Shown piece by piece: positions 54,204 to 62,997 of a stretch of 64,000 nucleotides of DNA. The first letter of the stretch is position 1, and each line of letters begins with the position of its first letter. The DNA is from JACKII01 sp965222315 (GTDB taxonomy: Bacteria > Pseudomonadota > Alphaproteobacteria > Bin95). Made by a program: the position numbers and the translations under genes. The DNA lies in contig OZ244951.1 of the NCBI GenBank assembly GCA_965222315.1, positions 2,542,001 through 2,606,000 on the forward strand. The letters run 5' to 3'. Below the pieces are notes generated by a model. That model searched no databases. It saw only the letters and a list, made by a program, of their open reading frames with translations, and was not told the DNA's origin.

Positions 54204-54773
54204 TTACTGCTTGTCCTGCTCAATCAGGTTGGCAGCAGACCCGATTTCCCGCTGCAAGAGTTCTTCTGCCGTAATAGCCTTGCCGCCTTCGATCAGGCGT
54301 TTGGAATCGGTTACCACGTCGATTAGCAATTGCAGGATCATCAGCGCCGTTCCGGCGGCCAGCATCAGCCGGGCGGGCCAGAGCGGGATGCGGATCAGCC
54401 CGAAAGTCGATTCGTCAATCTGAAGGCTGAACTGCGCTTCCAGAATTGCCTGCCAGAGAAGCAGTGAAAAGAACAGGATAGCCATCAGGTCGGCAAACAG
54501 ATCCATTGCTGCCTGGGTCCGCGGACCGCCGCGGGCATAGAACAGTTCGACCCGGATATGGTTCCGGCGGATCTGCGAGTAGGCGAGGGCGCCGAACACG
54601 ATCACCACCATGGTGCTCTCGGTAATCTCCAGCGCGCCATGGACCGGTTGCAGAAGGAACTGGGTGCCGACGACATCGGCGGCGCCGAGCAGCGTGGAAA
54701 CGACCATGCCGATGGCGCCGATCATCAGGACCACAAGCGCGATGCGTTCGACCAGCTTGGAAAGTGCGAGCAT
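54204..54773 (-). CDS. dctQ: TRAP transporter small permease (DctQ family)
   Basis: The 189-residue protein has four membrane segments (residues about 10-35, 50-70, 90-115 and 133-155). Family motifs include the early LLGAADVVGTQ, RRNHIRVELFYARGG and LRIPLWPARLMLAAG-like stretch. I chose the ATG at 54773 (MLALSKLVERIAL); a TTG at 54785 is possible. The C-terminal 30 residues extend into the cytoplasm (KRLIEGGKAITAEELLQRE). It lies four bases before dctM. Confidence 0.88.
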   Translation of the reverse strand: MLALSKLVERIALVVLMIGAIGMVVSTLLGAADVVGTQFLLQPVHGALEITESTMVVIVFGALAYSQIRRNHIRVELFYARGGPRTQAAMDLFADLMAILFFSLLLWQAILEAQFSLQIDESTFGLIRIPLWPARLMLAAGTALMILQLLIDVVTDSKRLIEGGKAITAEELLQREIGSAANLIEQDKQ

Positions 54774-54847
54774 CCTGGTTCCCAATGGGGCGCCTCACGG
54801 CGTAGCAGGAGGGGAGAGTGGGCGGACGATGCGGCTTCCGAAACATC

Positions 54848-54879
54848 AGCGCCCGGCCGCTGTTGTTGGAACGGGCGCT
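54848..54879 (-). terminator. Stem-loop at the dctP stop codon
   Basis: AGCGCCCG (54848-54855) pairs with CGGGCGCT (54872-54879) and overlaps the last bases of dctP. Partial termination or 3' protection here would give more binding protein than permease, a common need in binding-protein transporters. The T-run on the - strand is weak. Confidence 0.55.
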
Positions 54880-55897
54880 ACTTTGTCCAGGAGCGCCAGG
54901 CTTCGTAGACCTCCTGCGCCTCGTCACCCAAGCCGCGACCCTTCATGCTCTCAACCCAGCCTGCCAGGATGTCCGGCGTCATCGACTTCCATTTTTCAAG
55001 CTCCGACGCTGGTAACTCCAGGAACTCGCCGCCGCCGGCCTCTATGTTGGCGATGGAGGTTGCGGTGCCCGTTTCGAGCCAGTCCAGATAGTCTTGCTGG
55101 CTCTTCTGCGCCTGATCCATGATGATTTCCTGGATGTCGGCCGGCAGCCGGTCCCAGGTGCGCTTGCCAATGACAATCAGGTGGCCGGTGATCACCATTG
55201 CGGGGCCACAGCTGTATTTGCCTGGCTCGTAGAGGCGCAGACTTTCGATGTTGCCCGCATTCAGGAAAGAATAGTCGATGGTGCCGCGCTGCAGGGCCTC
55301 ATAAACCTCGGTAGGCTGCACGGTCACCGGCACGGCGCCGATGGCATTATGCATTTTCGGCACATCCGCGCCGAACGAGCGGATCTTTTTGCCCTTTAAC
55401 GACTCGATTGTCGTGCACTCAGGCGACGGCCCGGTCAGGTAATAAGAGCCGAGAGGCTGGTGGAACAGGTAGTTGACATTGATCTTATCGGTTTCCTGCT
55501 TGAACACCGGAAACTGGCGGTAGGACCGCCATAGAATGTCGATCGCCTGCTTCGGCTTGTCGAACACGAACGGAATTTGGTAGGCTTTCCAGAATAGAAG
55601 CTGATCCGGATAGTAGCCCGGCGCCACCGAGGCCATGTCGATGGCACCACGGCCGGCAAGCAGCGCGACCTCCGGACCCTTGCCAAGGCCGCCGGCAAAG
55701 GTGATCTCGATCTCCACCCGGCCATCGGTGCGCTCCTCTACCTTTTGGGCGAAGTCCTTCTCCACCTGCACGAACGAGCTGTTCGGGAGATAGTGGCCCC
55801 AGCGCAGTTTGAATTCTTGCGCCTGAGCGCTCGCCGCGACCGTGACGGCGGCGGCGGCCAAAACTGCGCTACGAAATGCGCTTAACGCTATGTTCAT
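54878..55897 (-). CDS. dctP: TRAP transporter substrate-binding protein (DctP family)
   Basis: The 339-residue periplasmic protein starts at 55897 (MNIALSAFRSAVL) after AAAGGAGATAGG, with a signal peptide ending ASAQAQEF. Typical parts: LRWGHYLPNSSFVQVEKDFA, FAGGLGKGPEVALLAGRGAID, LKGKKIRSFGADVPKM and VTVQPTEVYEALQRGTIDYS. The Arg in KKIRSFG is the usual carboxylate clamp, so the ligand is likely an organic acid. It is the first gene of the operon and differs clearly from the DctP at 61.3 kb. Confidence 0.92.
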   Translation of the reverse strand: MNIALSAFRSAVLAAAAVTVAASAQAQEFKLRWGHYLPNSSFVQVEKDFAQKVEERTDGRVEIEITFAGGLGKGPEVALLAGRGAIDMASVAPGYYPDQLLFWKAYQIPFVFDKPKQAIDILWRSYRQFPVFKQETDKINVNYLFHQPLGSYYLTGPSPECTTIESLKGKKIRSFGADVPKMHNAIGAVPVTVQPTEVYEALQRGTIDYSFLNAGNIESLRLYEPGKYSCGPAMVITGHLIVIGKRTWDRLPADIQEIIMDQAQKSQQDYLDWLETGTATSIANIEAGGGEFLELPASELEKWKSMTPDILAGWVESMKGRGLGDEAQEVYEAWRSWTK

Positions 55898-56079
55898 TCC
55901 TATCTCCTTTGGCGAGCGCTCTGAAACCTTATCGGTTAAATGGGCAGGACCCACCGTTGCTAAGTGGCCTCCAGTTTCCAACTAGGCAAAAACCGTGCCA
56001 TCCAGAAGTCAAAACGAAATCGGTGATCCATTGGACTGTTCTAGGACGGACATAGCACAATAACGAGGCGATCCTGAAA

Positions 56080-57057
56080 TTATGCCGCGCGATTGAGCAT
56101 CTTTTGTTTCATCAAATCTCCTGCCAGCACTGGCGCATAATGGACCGCATCCGATTGGTCCCGGCAGCTTGGCAGGCATTCGATCCGGGCGTCGTAGTTC
56201 GGGTGGAGGAAGAAGCCAATGCTTTGCCGCCGGCTGCCACCTCCCGACACGGACGGTGGATTGGCTACGCGGTGAAGGTTCGAAATCCAGCGGTTGTTGG
56301 TCCATTGCTGCATCATATCGCCGATATTGACGACATACTGGCCGCGCACGGTCGAGACATTGACCCAGTCGCCTCTGCGGGTCCGCACTTGCAGGCCGTT
56401 CTGCCCCTCACCAACCGCGAGGATGGTCAGGCTGCCGAAATCCGAATGCTCGCCGCAACGCACCTGATCTGGCAGCGGTTCATAGCCCAGTGCAGGATAG
56501 TCGTTGGCGGGCAGCGTCGCGAAATGCCGGTCGATCTTGTCGTCAAAAAACAGCTCGTCCATGTCCAGCGCCAAGGCGAACAGGCGCATCATGTCTCTCG
56601 AAAGCCCTTCGAGCGCAGTGTAGTAAGTGGAGAACACCGGCCGAAAATCGTCCGGTGTTTCTGGCCAGATATTTGGCGCATAAAGGAAGTAAGCCTCCGG
56701 AAACTGCGCATAGTGTGCCGACCAGTCTTGCAGGGGCCCTATGTAGAACTGTTCGCGCAAATCCGGCGGATTGTCATAGCCGAGCGTCTTGGCAAGGTTC
56801 TTCGTGCCGAGCCGATGGTAGCCACGAGCCGCGGAACTGCTGTCCGGTTTCACCGCGTCTTTGACTGCCTGAGGCTGATCGAAGAAAGCCGCGGCGGCGG
56901 CGAAGGTCTGGTCGATCAATGGCTGAGGCACCGGATGGCCGACAATAGTGAAAAAGCCGGTGGTCTCGCACGCATCGCCGATCTGCCGCGCGACTGCCCG
57001 CTTCGCCGTCATGTCGCCGGAAAAATACGGGCCGATATCGATTGTCGGAATGCTCAT
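56080..57057 (-). CDS. Isopenicillin N synthase-like Fe(II) oxygenase
   Basis: The 325-residue enzyme belongs to the isopenicillin N synthase/2-oxoglutarate oxygenase family. The N-terminal DIOX_N part (IPTIDIGPYFSGDM, TGFFTIVGHPVP) precedes the jelly-roll with iron ligands in GEHSDFGSLTIL (HxD) and ISNLHRVANPP (distal His). The RxS that binds the co-substrate is probably RRQSIGFF. The start overlaps the MmgE/PrpD stop (ATGA), so the two genes are coupled. The substrate is unknown; bacterial homologues are rarely characterised. Confidence 0.88.
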   Translation of the reverse strand: MSIPTIDIGPYFSGDMTAKRAVARQIGDACETTGFFTIVGHPVPQPLIDQTFAAAAAFFDQPQAVKDAVKPDSSSAARGYHRLGTKNLAKTLGYDNPPDLREQFYIGPLQDWSAHYAQFPEAYFLYAPNIWPETPDDFRPVFSTYYTALEGLSRDMMRLFALALDMDELFFDDKIDRHFATLPANDYPALGYEPLPDQVRCGEHSDFGSLTILAVGEGQNGLQVRTRRGDWVNVSTVRGQYVVNIGDMMQQWTNNRWISNLHRVANPPSVSGGGSRRQSIGFFLHPNYDARIECLPSCRDQSDAVHYAPVLAGDLMKQKMLNRAA

Positions 57058-58449
57058 CGCTCATTTCCCTGCGCTGTCGCATGTCTCTGCGCGGTTGCGT
57101 GGTGACGTAGGTCCGCCATCAGGTCCGGAATGCTGGGACAGTCGTCCAAGGCCGTGAATGCGTTGAAAGCAAGTTCAGCGCCAACCTGGCCCAACGCCTG
57201 TTCCGACAATGCCATGAACTTGCTGCGCAGGGCACCATCCGGCAAGGGATGGTCACTCTCCCCTAACGCTCGCTGTACCGATGCATGCTCTCGGTCGCCG
57301 CTCGACCGGACAAGGGTCACCTCGGCCGGTTGCTTGTCCGGGTAGACGGCAGTCATCGCGGCGTCTTCCGTGACGAACACGCGCTGCGCCAGGGCATGCA
57401 CCCGTTTATCGGCGAACGCCTGCACACCATCGTCCGTTAGTGGTGCCAGTCCACGAACAATCTGGCTAGCCACGAGCGCCGGGATCGAAAACCGCAGCCC
57501 GAAAGGCGTATCGACTTGCTGGTGGGCCATGGTTGCCGCCATGAAATAGGTGGAAATGTCGATGCGGGCCAGGTCGTCGGGGTCGATCTTGCCGCCGGCC
57601 CGTGCGATCAATTCTTCCACGGCGTCCATTGCCGCGTGAGTGTATCGGCCGCTGGCAAAGCGTTTGAAGTAGCTCTTGCGCAGCCACCAGACCTGCCCCA
57701 GGTCTGCCGCCGCCAATTGCCGGTTGAAGGCCTCGCCATAAAGATTGCCCAGGATCGACGATGGCGCGTCCCGCTCGCCGGAAAAGCCCATGTCGCGTAG
57801 GGCCAGCGTTTCGAACGCTGCCCGGCCGCTATGCCCGGTGTAGATGTTACGGACGGTTGCGCCGTCGCCCAGTGCCTGCCGGCTGGATGCCATGCCCATC
57901 GTCATCGCGATGTTCATCGCGGACACGATCTCTTCGACACCATCGCCGCGCAGCCGGCAAAGGGCAACTGCGGCAGCCAAAGGCCCATAAGTGCCATGCG
58001 GATGCACGGCCAGCCTGGCTTTGGTTGCACGCCAAAGCCGCCCGGCCACCTCGTAGGCGAAAATGAACGCATCGAGAAATTCCCGCCCCGAGTTTCCGGC
58101 AGCCTCCGCCGCCGCCAACGCTGCCGGCACGATCTGAATGGCGGCATGCGCGCTTATGCAGATTGCCTTCATCCAGGTCATGCCAAGTGCCGGCCGTCCC
58201 GCCGATCCATGCCGCTAGTTCCGGCGACAGTTGTTTTGCGCTGCCTACCAACGTGGCCCCGCTGTCGGCGGCGCGCGTGGCGCAGTATTGGGCGAGGTGT
58301 AGGACTTCCGCTGTCTGACTACCGGTAATCATGCAACCGACGCAGTCGGCGGCGATCAGGGCGGCGCGACCTCTGACATCGGCGGGAATTTCTGCACCGG
58401 GCGTATGCGCCACGAAGCGCGCCAAGGACACAAGGTAGGGCAGGGTCAA
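57054..58449 (-). pseudogene. MmgE/PrpD family protein, frameshifted
   Basis: The family includes 2-methylcitrate dehydratase and cis-aconitate decarboxylase. The N-terminal part reads LTLPYLVSLARFVAHTPG, DCVGCMITGSQTAEV, then WIGGTAGTWHDLDEGN. A single-base change near 58150-58165 then shifts to the frame reading HAAIQIVPAALAAAEA, HPHGTYGPLAAAVAL and on to the end. The start may be the TTG at 58449 or an ATG at 58536. Without the shift it would be about 465 residues, normal for the family. It could be a decayed gene or a sequencing error; the downstream oxygenase depends on its translation. Confidence 0.8.
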
Positions 58450-58875
58450 GGTTCTATAGCTTCCCTTCTGAATAATCGGCCAATTCCGTAAAACTAGGGC
58501 GGAATAGAGCCGTTGCGACTCGTGTGACCCAGCCATTGGCGGCACGGCTTTTGACGTAATAGCGCTCCAACCGCTTATCGGCGACCGGCGGTCCACCGAA
58601 CTCGGGACAGCCAGGCGGTCAAGACGTTACCCGAATTTCTAGCAAGATCCACGCCAAACTTGTCAGTCACCAAAACATTTGGCACAGATCGCGGTGTAAA
58701 ATAGACAAGCGTTGGCCTTGTCTGGGTTTTAATGTTACGCGGCGAATTTGCCGTTGCTCAAATGCCATTTTTTTTCTTTTAGGCCCCGGGCAGCTAGCTA
58801 ACAAGTCTCGCTGACGGGCGTCATCAGAGCAATCTACATTGAGAAGATCAATGTCGTTAAGTCCCATTTTCAAAT
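58450..58875. other. Intergenic stretch, no gene seen
   Basis: This region holds the upstream sequence of the MmgE gene, with possible alternative starts up to 58536 and AGGGAAG near 58465. After that, lower-GC DNA shows no coding signal on either strand. The right end leads into an IS6 relic. Confidence 0.5.
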
Positions 58876-58937
58876 GTAGAACCCGTTTCATTATTTCAAC
58901 ATTTCACCGGAGACCATCCGCCTCGAGATTTAGTTAT
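58876..58937 (+). pseudogene. IS6-family (type b) relic, 5' piece
   Basis: NPFHYFNISPETIRLEI followed by a stop parallels NPFRYFNSSPEVTRLAV at the start of the transposase at 33624. Its continuation lies beyond the IS1380 element, at 60549. A base change had already broken the frame before the IS1380 insertion. Confidence 0.75.
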
Positions 58938-60548
58938 CCAGAATTATTCACCAGTGATCGGCTTCAGGGTGGTAGACTTGGTTTAAATGGTTGGAATCGC
59001 GTATGAATTTGTTCGCATACGCATTCAGCGCATCCCGAACCGAGTTACCCGCCCGCCATGTCTGTCGATGCCCTGATCCTGCCCGGCCTGTCACCCGTCG
59101 ATGGTCTCGACGTTCACGCAAGGTTCGACTGCGGGGCGATGTCGTCGAATGGAGGGACACTGCTGTTGCGGGAAGCCGGACGCGCCAGGAAGCTGAGCAC
59201 GCTGCTGGCCTCTTGCATCGCCGATGCGCGCGATCCGGCGCGCGTGGTCCGCTCGTACGCTTCGATGATCCAGGCGTGCATGGTCGCCATCGCCTGCGGG
59301 CAGGAGGATTGCGACGACCTTGACGCCCTGCGCCACGATCCGGCGCTGAAGATCGCCTGCGACAAGCGCCCCGACGCCGATATAGGGCTGGCGTCGCAGC
59401 CAACGCTCTCACGGTTGGAGAACGCGGTGAACTGGCGGATGCTGGCACGCATGGGGCTGAGGATGATCGACGCCTTCTGCGAAAGCTGCGCCAGCGTGCC
59501 CTCTCGGATCGTGCTCGACATCGACGATACGGTCGACCACGTCCATGGCAGCCAGCAGCTTTCGCTTTTCTCCGCCCATGCGGGCGATACCTGCTTCCAG
59601 CCGATCCTGATCTTCGAGGCCGGAACCGAGAAGCCCGTCGCAACGCTCCTGCGTCCCGGCAAACGCCCCTCAGGCGAAGAAGCCGCGGGCGTACTGCGGC
59701 ATGTGATCCGGCGTATCCGATCCAACTGGCCCCGCGTCGATATCCTGCTGCGCGGCGATGGGCATTACGGCACGCCTGAGGTGATGGCCGTGCTCGAAGA
59801 CATAGGATGCTCCTATATCTTTGGCCTACCCACGAATGCCCGCCTGAAAGCGATGGCCGCACCCTGGGCCGAGGATGCCGCCACCCGGCGGGCGCTACAC
59901 GACAAGGACAGCGTGCGCCGCTTCTACCAGGCTCGCTACGCCGCTCGCTCCTGGCGCCGTGAACGCCGCATCGTCGCCCGTGTCGAGGCCAGGCACGGCG
60001 TTGGGGTGGAAACCCGCTTCATCGTCACCAACATTCCGGGCGGTAGAGCGAAGCATCTCTACGAGAAGCTCTACTGCGCCCGCGGGTGGATGGAGAACAT
60101 GATCAAGGAGCACAAGCTGCACCTTGCCTCCGACCGGACCTCATGCCATCGCTGGGAGGCCAACCAGTTCCGATTGTTTCTCCACACCGCTGCCTATTGG
60201 CTCATGCTCGATCTGCGCCCGGCCGCCCCGAGGAAATCCCGCTGGCGTACCGCCACCTTCGAGACCATCCGCACCACATTTCTGACAATCGCCGACCGGA
60301 TCGAGGCGCTCGGAACCCGCATCTGCGTCTCCTTCCCCAGCGCAACGCCGAACCGGCCGTTCATCGCACATATGCTCTCGGTCATGGAAGCCCGTGCCCC
60401 GTGACCGGCGCGGCGAAGATGCCGCCGACCGAACTTAGCCCCCCACAAACCTCCAGCTTCATAAAAACACGCCCCACAAACGCCGTCAGATGACGGAACC
60501 GGTTCGCATGCCATCACAAAACGCGCCGGCTCTTATGAATAATTCGGG
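58938..60548 (+). mobile_element. IS1380-family insertion sequence, complete
   Basis: Terminal inverted repeats CCAGAATTATTCA (58938-58950) and CCCGAATTATTCA (reverse strand, 60536-60548) match at 12 of 13 bases. TTAT flanks both sides (58934-58937 and 60549-60552), a 4-bp target duplication as expected for IS1380. The element is 1,611 bp and sits inside an IS6 relic. It is the best-preserved mobile element in the window. Confidence 0.93.
59058..60404 (+). CDS. IS1380-family transposase
   Basis: The 448-residue DDE transposase appears intact. Probable catalytic residues: Asp in IVLDIDDTVDHVHGSQQ, Asp in ILLRGDGHYGTPEV, Glu in GWMENMIKEHKLHL. The YCARG...ENMIKEHK...RCHRW-like C-terminal block (ASDRTSCHRWEANQFRL) is typical of the family. 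With matching repeats and a target duplication, the element may still be active. Confidence 0.95.
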   Translation: MSVDALILPGLSPVDGLDVHARFDCGAMSSNGGTLLLREAGRARKLSTLLASCIADARDPARVVRSYASMIQACMVAIACGQEDCDDLDALRHDPALKIACDKRPDADIGLASQPTLSRLENAVNWRMLARMGLRMIDAFCESCASVPSRIVLDIDDTVDHVHGSQQLSLFSAHAGDTCFQPILIFEAGTEKPVATLLRPGKRPSGEEAAGVLRHVIRRIRSNWPRVDILLRGDGHYGTPEVMAVLEDIGCSYIFGLPTNARLKAMAAPWAEDAATRRALHDKDSVRRFYQARYAARSWRRERRIVARVEARHGVGVETRFIVTNIPGGRAKHLYEKLYCARGWMENMIKEHKLHLASDRTSCHRWEANQFRLFLHTAAYWLMLDLRPAAPRKSRWRTATFETIRTTFLTIADRIEALGTRICVSFPSATPNRPFIAHMLSVMEARAP

Positions 60549-60715
60549 TTATGACGAACGTGCGTTATCCACTCTCCCTGCGCCAAGTCGAGGATCTTCT
60601 GTTCAACGCAGCATCGATATCAGCCGCCAAACCGTCCGCTTCTGGCGGAACCGCTTCGGTTCGATATTCGCCGCCGATTTAAAGAAATGGCGGCAACGAA
60701 AGCGCCAGTACTCTC
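60549..60715 (+). pseudogene. IS6-family (type b) relic, 3' piece
   Basis: VMTNVRYPLSLRQVEDLLF continues the piece at 58876, then shifts frame to SIDISRQTVRFWRNRFG and SIFAADLKKWRQRK. This matches residues about 20-70 of the transposase at 33624. Homology ends near 60715; the catalytic core is missing. Confidence 0.75.
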
Positions 60716-61291
60716 ACCGCTGCTCGGGTCTGGAAGAGCGCCTGTTCATGTCGAAAAAGACCCCTGTTCCTCGAATTTACCTTCCCTGTACCTCCAATAA
60801 ATTTCCCTGTTAATTGCGACAGGGAACTTCACTATAACTAATTGTTTATGCTATGCTATTCAGCGCCGAAGTGCTTAGCTTTGCTGCAAATTCGGTTTTT
60901 TTCCCTGTATTTTCCCTGTAAATCCGAGACTGGTTCGCAGAAGATCGCACACTCCGCCACTGGTAGCGGTCTCTCAAAAATCCCCTGATCACCGATTGGT
61001 CCCAGACGCGGCTAGATTTGGGCGGCTCCGCACTCCGTGACCCACTGGCCTTTCGGGATGACGTGGGATCGCATGGCCAGAGACTGCATGATGCCCTGCC
61101 CTGCTGCCGGAACGGCGTCCGCCCACGAGTGCCACCCCCAATCAACAATTCCTAGACCATCCATAATCCAGCCTGGCGCTGCGCACAACGGCCGCGCGCC
61201 ACCCAGAGAATGCGCGTAGTCCTTGCCGCCCCCCATCTCTTTCGCCTAGTCTGTTAGTACCAATCAAAAACATTTTCAGGGACGAAACACC
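60716..61291. other. Low-GC intergenic region with TTCCCTGT motifs
   Basis: No gene is supported here. TTCCCTGT occurs at 60782, 60803, 60901 and 60912, with an inverted copy at 60819-60826 (ACAGGGAA), all within 140 bases. The DNA around 60770-60925 is clearly more AT-rich than the surroundings. The last 60 bases should hold the promoter of the downstream TRAP operon. Confidence 0.5.
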
Positions 61292-62320
61292 ATGCTGAAA
61301 TCGCTGCGCGCGGGCCTTGCGGCCGCAGCACTCTTGGCCGTTGGCGCAACACAGGCCCAGGCTGCCGACTACCCCTCCATGACCCTCCGCTATGCGACCG
61401 GGTTCCCGGAAGCGGTCTATATGAACGAGCCGGCCAAGTGGTTTGCTCAGGAAGTGGAGAAGCGGTCCGACGGCAAAATCAAGATCCGCATGTTCTTCGG
61501 CGGCACCCTCGGCAAGTCCAATGAAATCCTCGACCTTGTCGCCAAGGGCGCCGTGGATATGGGCTCGATCGTACAGGGCTATTTCACCTCGAACCTGCCT
61601 TTCGCCGCCATGACCAACTCGCTGCCGATGACCTTCTTCGACGGAGAGGCCGTCATGCGGACGGCGATCAGGCTCGAAGCGACCAACCCGGACCAGATCG
61701 CCGAGTACGAAGCCAACAACGTCAAGCCGCTGATCCACCGCTACCTGCCGAACTACAAGCTGATCTGCACAAAGCCGATCCGCACCGTGAAGGATCTGGA
61801 AGGCACCAAGATCCGCACCTTCGGCAACTACATGCCGAAGATGTTTGCCGCACTGAAGGCCACCCCGGTCAACGTTTTGCCAGTCGAAATGTACGAGGCG
61901 CTGAAGCGGGGCTCCATGGACTGCTCCTACCTGACCTATCCGTTCTTCATGGTGTTCAAACTCTATGAAGTCGCGCCCTACGTCATCGACGTGAAATTCG
62001 GCGGCATCAACGCCTACTGGCTGGCGGTCAACAAGCGCAAGTTCGATGGAATGCCCCAAGAGGTGCAGGATCTGCTGGTTCAGGTCGGCAAGGAAGCCAC
62101 CGAATGGGGTGTCGCTCACACCAAAGAGGTGGATGCCGCATCCCTTGAGGAGTTGAAGGCGCAGGACGGCGTCGAAATCGTCAAGTTCGAGGAGCAGCAA
62201 CTCCTTGAAGAAACCGTGCCGGACATGATCGACGAATGGATCAAGGAAATGGCTAAGCTCGGCAAGGAGGAGCAGGCCAAGGCCTACGCCAAAGAAGTCC
62301 GCGAAGAACTGGGGCTGTAA
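61292..62320 (+). CDS. dctP: TRAP transporter substrate-binding protein (DctP family)
   Basis: The 342-residue periplasmic protein starts at 61292 after CAGGGAC, with a signal peptide ending ATQAQAADY. Family stretches: MTLRYATGFPEAVYMNEPAK, FGGTLGKSNEILDLVAKGAVD, LEGTKIRTFGNYMPKM and VNVLPVEMYEALKRGSMDCS. The Arg of KIRTFG should clamp a carboxylate. Lys- and Glu-rich C-terminal helices complete the fold. It is the first gene of the second TRAP operon. Confidence 0.93.
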   Translation: MLKSLRAGLAAAALLAVGATQAQAADYPSMTLRYATGFPEAVYMNEPAKWFAQEVEKRSDGKIKIRMFFGGTLGKSNEILDLVAKGAVDMGSIVQGYFTSNLPFAAMTNSLPMTFFDGEAVMRTAIRLEATNPDQIAEYEANNVKPLIHRYLPNYKLICTKPIRTVKDLEGTKIRTFGNYMPKMFAALKATPVNVLPVEMYEALKRGSMDCSYLTYPFFMVFKLYEVAPYVIDVKFGGINAYWLAVNKRKFDGMPQEVQDLLVQVGKEATEWGVAHTKEVDAASLEELKAQDGVEIVKFEEQQLLEETVPDMIDEWIKEMAKLGKEEQAKAYAKEVREELGL

Positions 62321-62334
62321 GGGCCTCCCGTAAG

Positions 62335-62451
62335 CCGTCATTGCGGGGAGCCCTGGCTGAGAGCCACGGCGACGCCGCAGCCCATTGATGCCAGCCTGAA
62401 GCTCTAATGCCGATGGATTGCCACGCGGGCTGCGCCCACTCGCAATGACGG
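62335..62451. repeat. Palindromic intergenic element between dctP and dctQ
   Basis: CCGTCATTGCG (62335-62345) and CGCAATGACGG (62441-62451) form a perfect 11-bp inverted repeat around 95 bases. The CTCGCAATGACGG end also occurs near 26232-26244. The element may lower permease expression relative to the binding protein. Confidence 0.7.
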
Positions 62452-62464
62452 ACGGGGTCTAAAG

Positions 62465-62997
62465 ATGAAACTCTTCCGCTTTCTCGACGCCGCCATCATC
62501 TGGCTGGGCACCGCCTCGCTTGCGGTGGCGGCGGTGTTATCGGCCTCCTGGCCATCGTCGGCACCGCTGACAGCCTCGGCACGCAACTGTTTGCCCTGCC
62601 GGTGCCGAGCGCCCTGGAAATCAGCCAGGCAGGACTTGCGGTCGTTGTGTTCATGGGGCTGGCATTCGCCCAACGCCGTCGTGGTCATGTGATGGTCGAC
62701 ATCCTTTTCAACCGCTTCACCGGTGGCCTGAAGGTATTCTTCACTGGCTTGGCGCTGCTTGCCGCGATGGCGTTCTTCGCCTTCCTCGCCTGGCGCACCG
62801 GCATCGCCGCCTTCGAAAGCTTTGAGGTCGACGAACGAAGCTGGGGCCTGACCCGCTTCCCCATCTGGCCGTCCAAGATTGCGGTCGCCTTCGGCTGCAT
62901 CGTGGCTTTGCTGGAGAGCGTCCGCCAATTCCTGCATCTGTTGGCAGGCAACCCCGACGCCTACGAGCCGCACGCGCCAGAGGATGACGCCCTATGA
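62465..62997 (+). pseudogene. dctQ: TRAP transporter small permease (DctQ family), frameshifted
   Basis: It starts MKLFRFLDAAIIWLGTASLA and then needs a one-base shift near 62525-62538 (a GGCGGCGGTG stretch) to continue as VIGLLAIVGTADSLGTQLF, SALEISQAGLAVVVFMGLAF and RRRGHVMVDILFNRF, ending at 62997. The four membrane segments are otherwise whole. It overlaps dctM by ATGA. The GC-rich short repeat at the shift makes a sequencing error quite possible. Confidence 0.82.

Noticed and set aside
58948..59862. A 304-codon arginine-rich frame antisense to the IS1380 transposase
   Set aside because: It is a high-GC shadow frame with no ribosome site and low-complexity composition.
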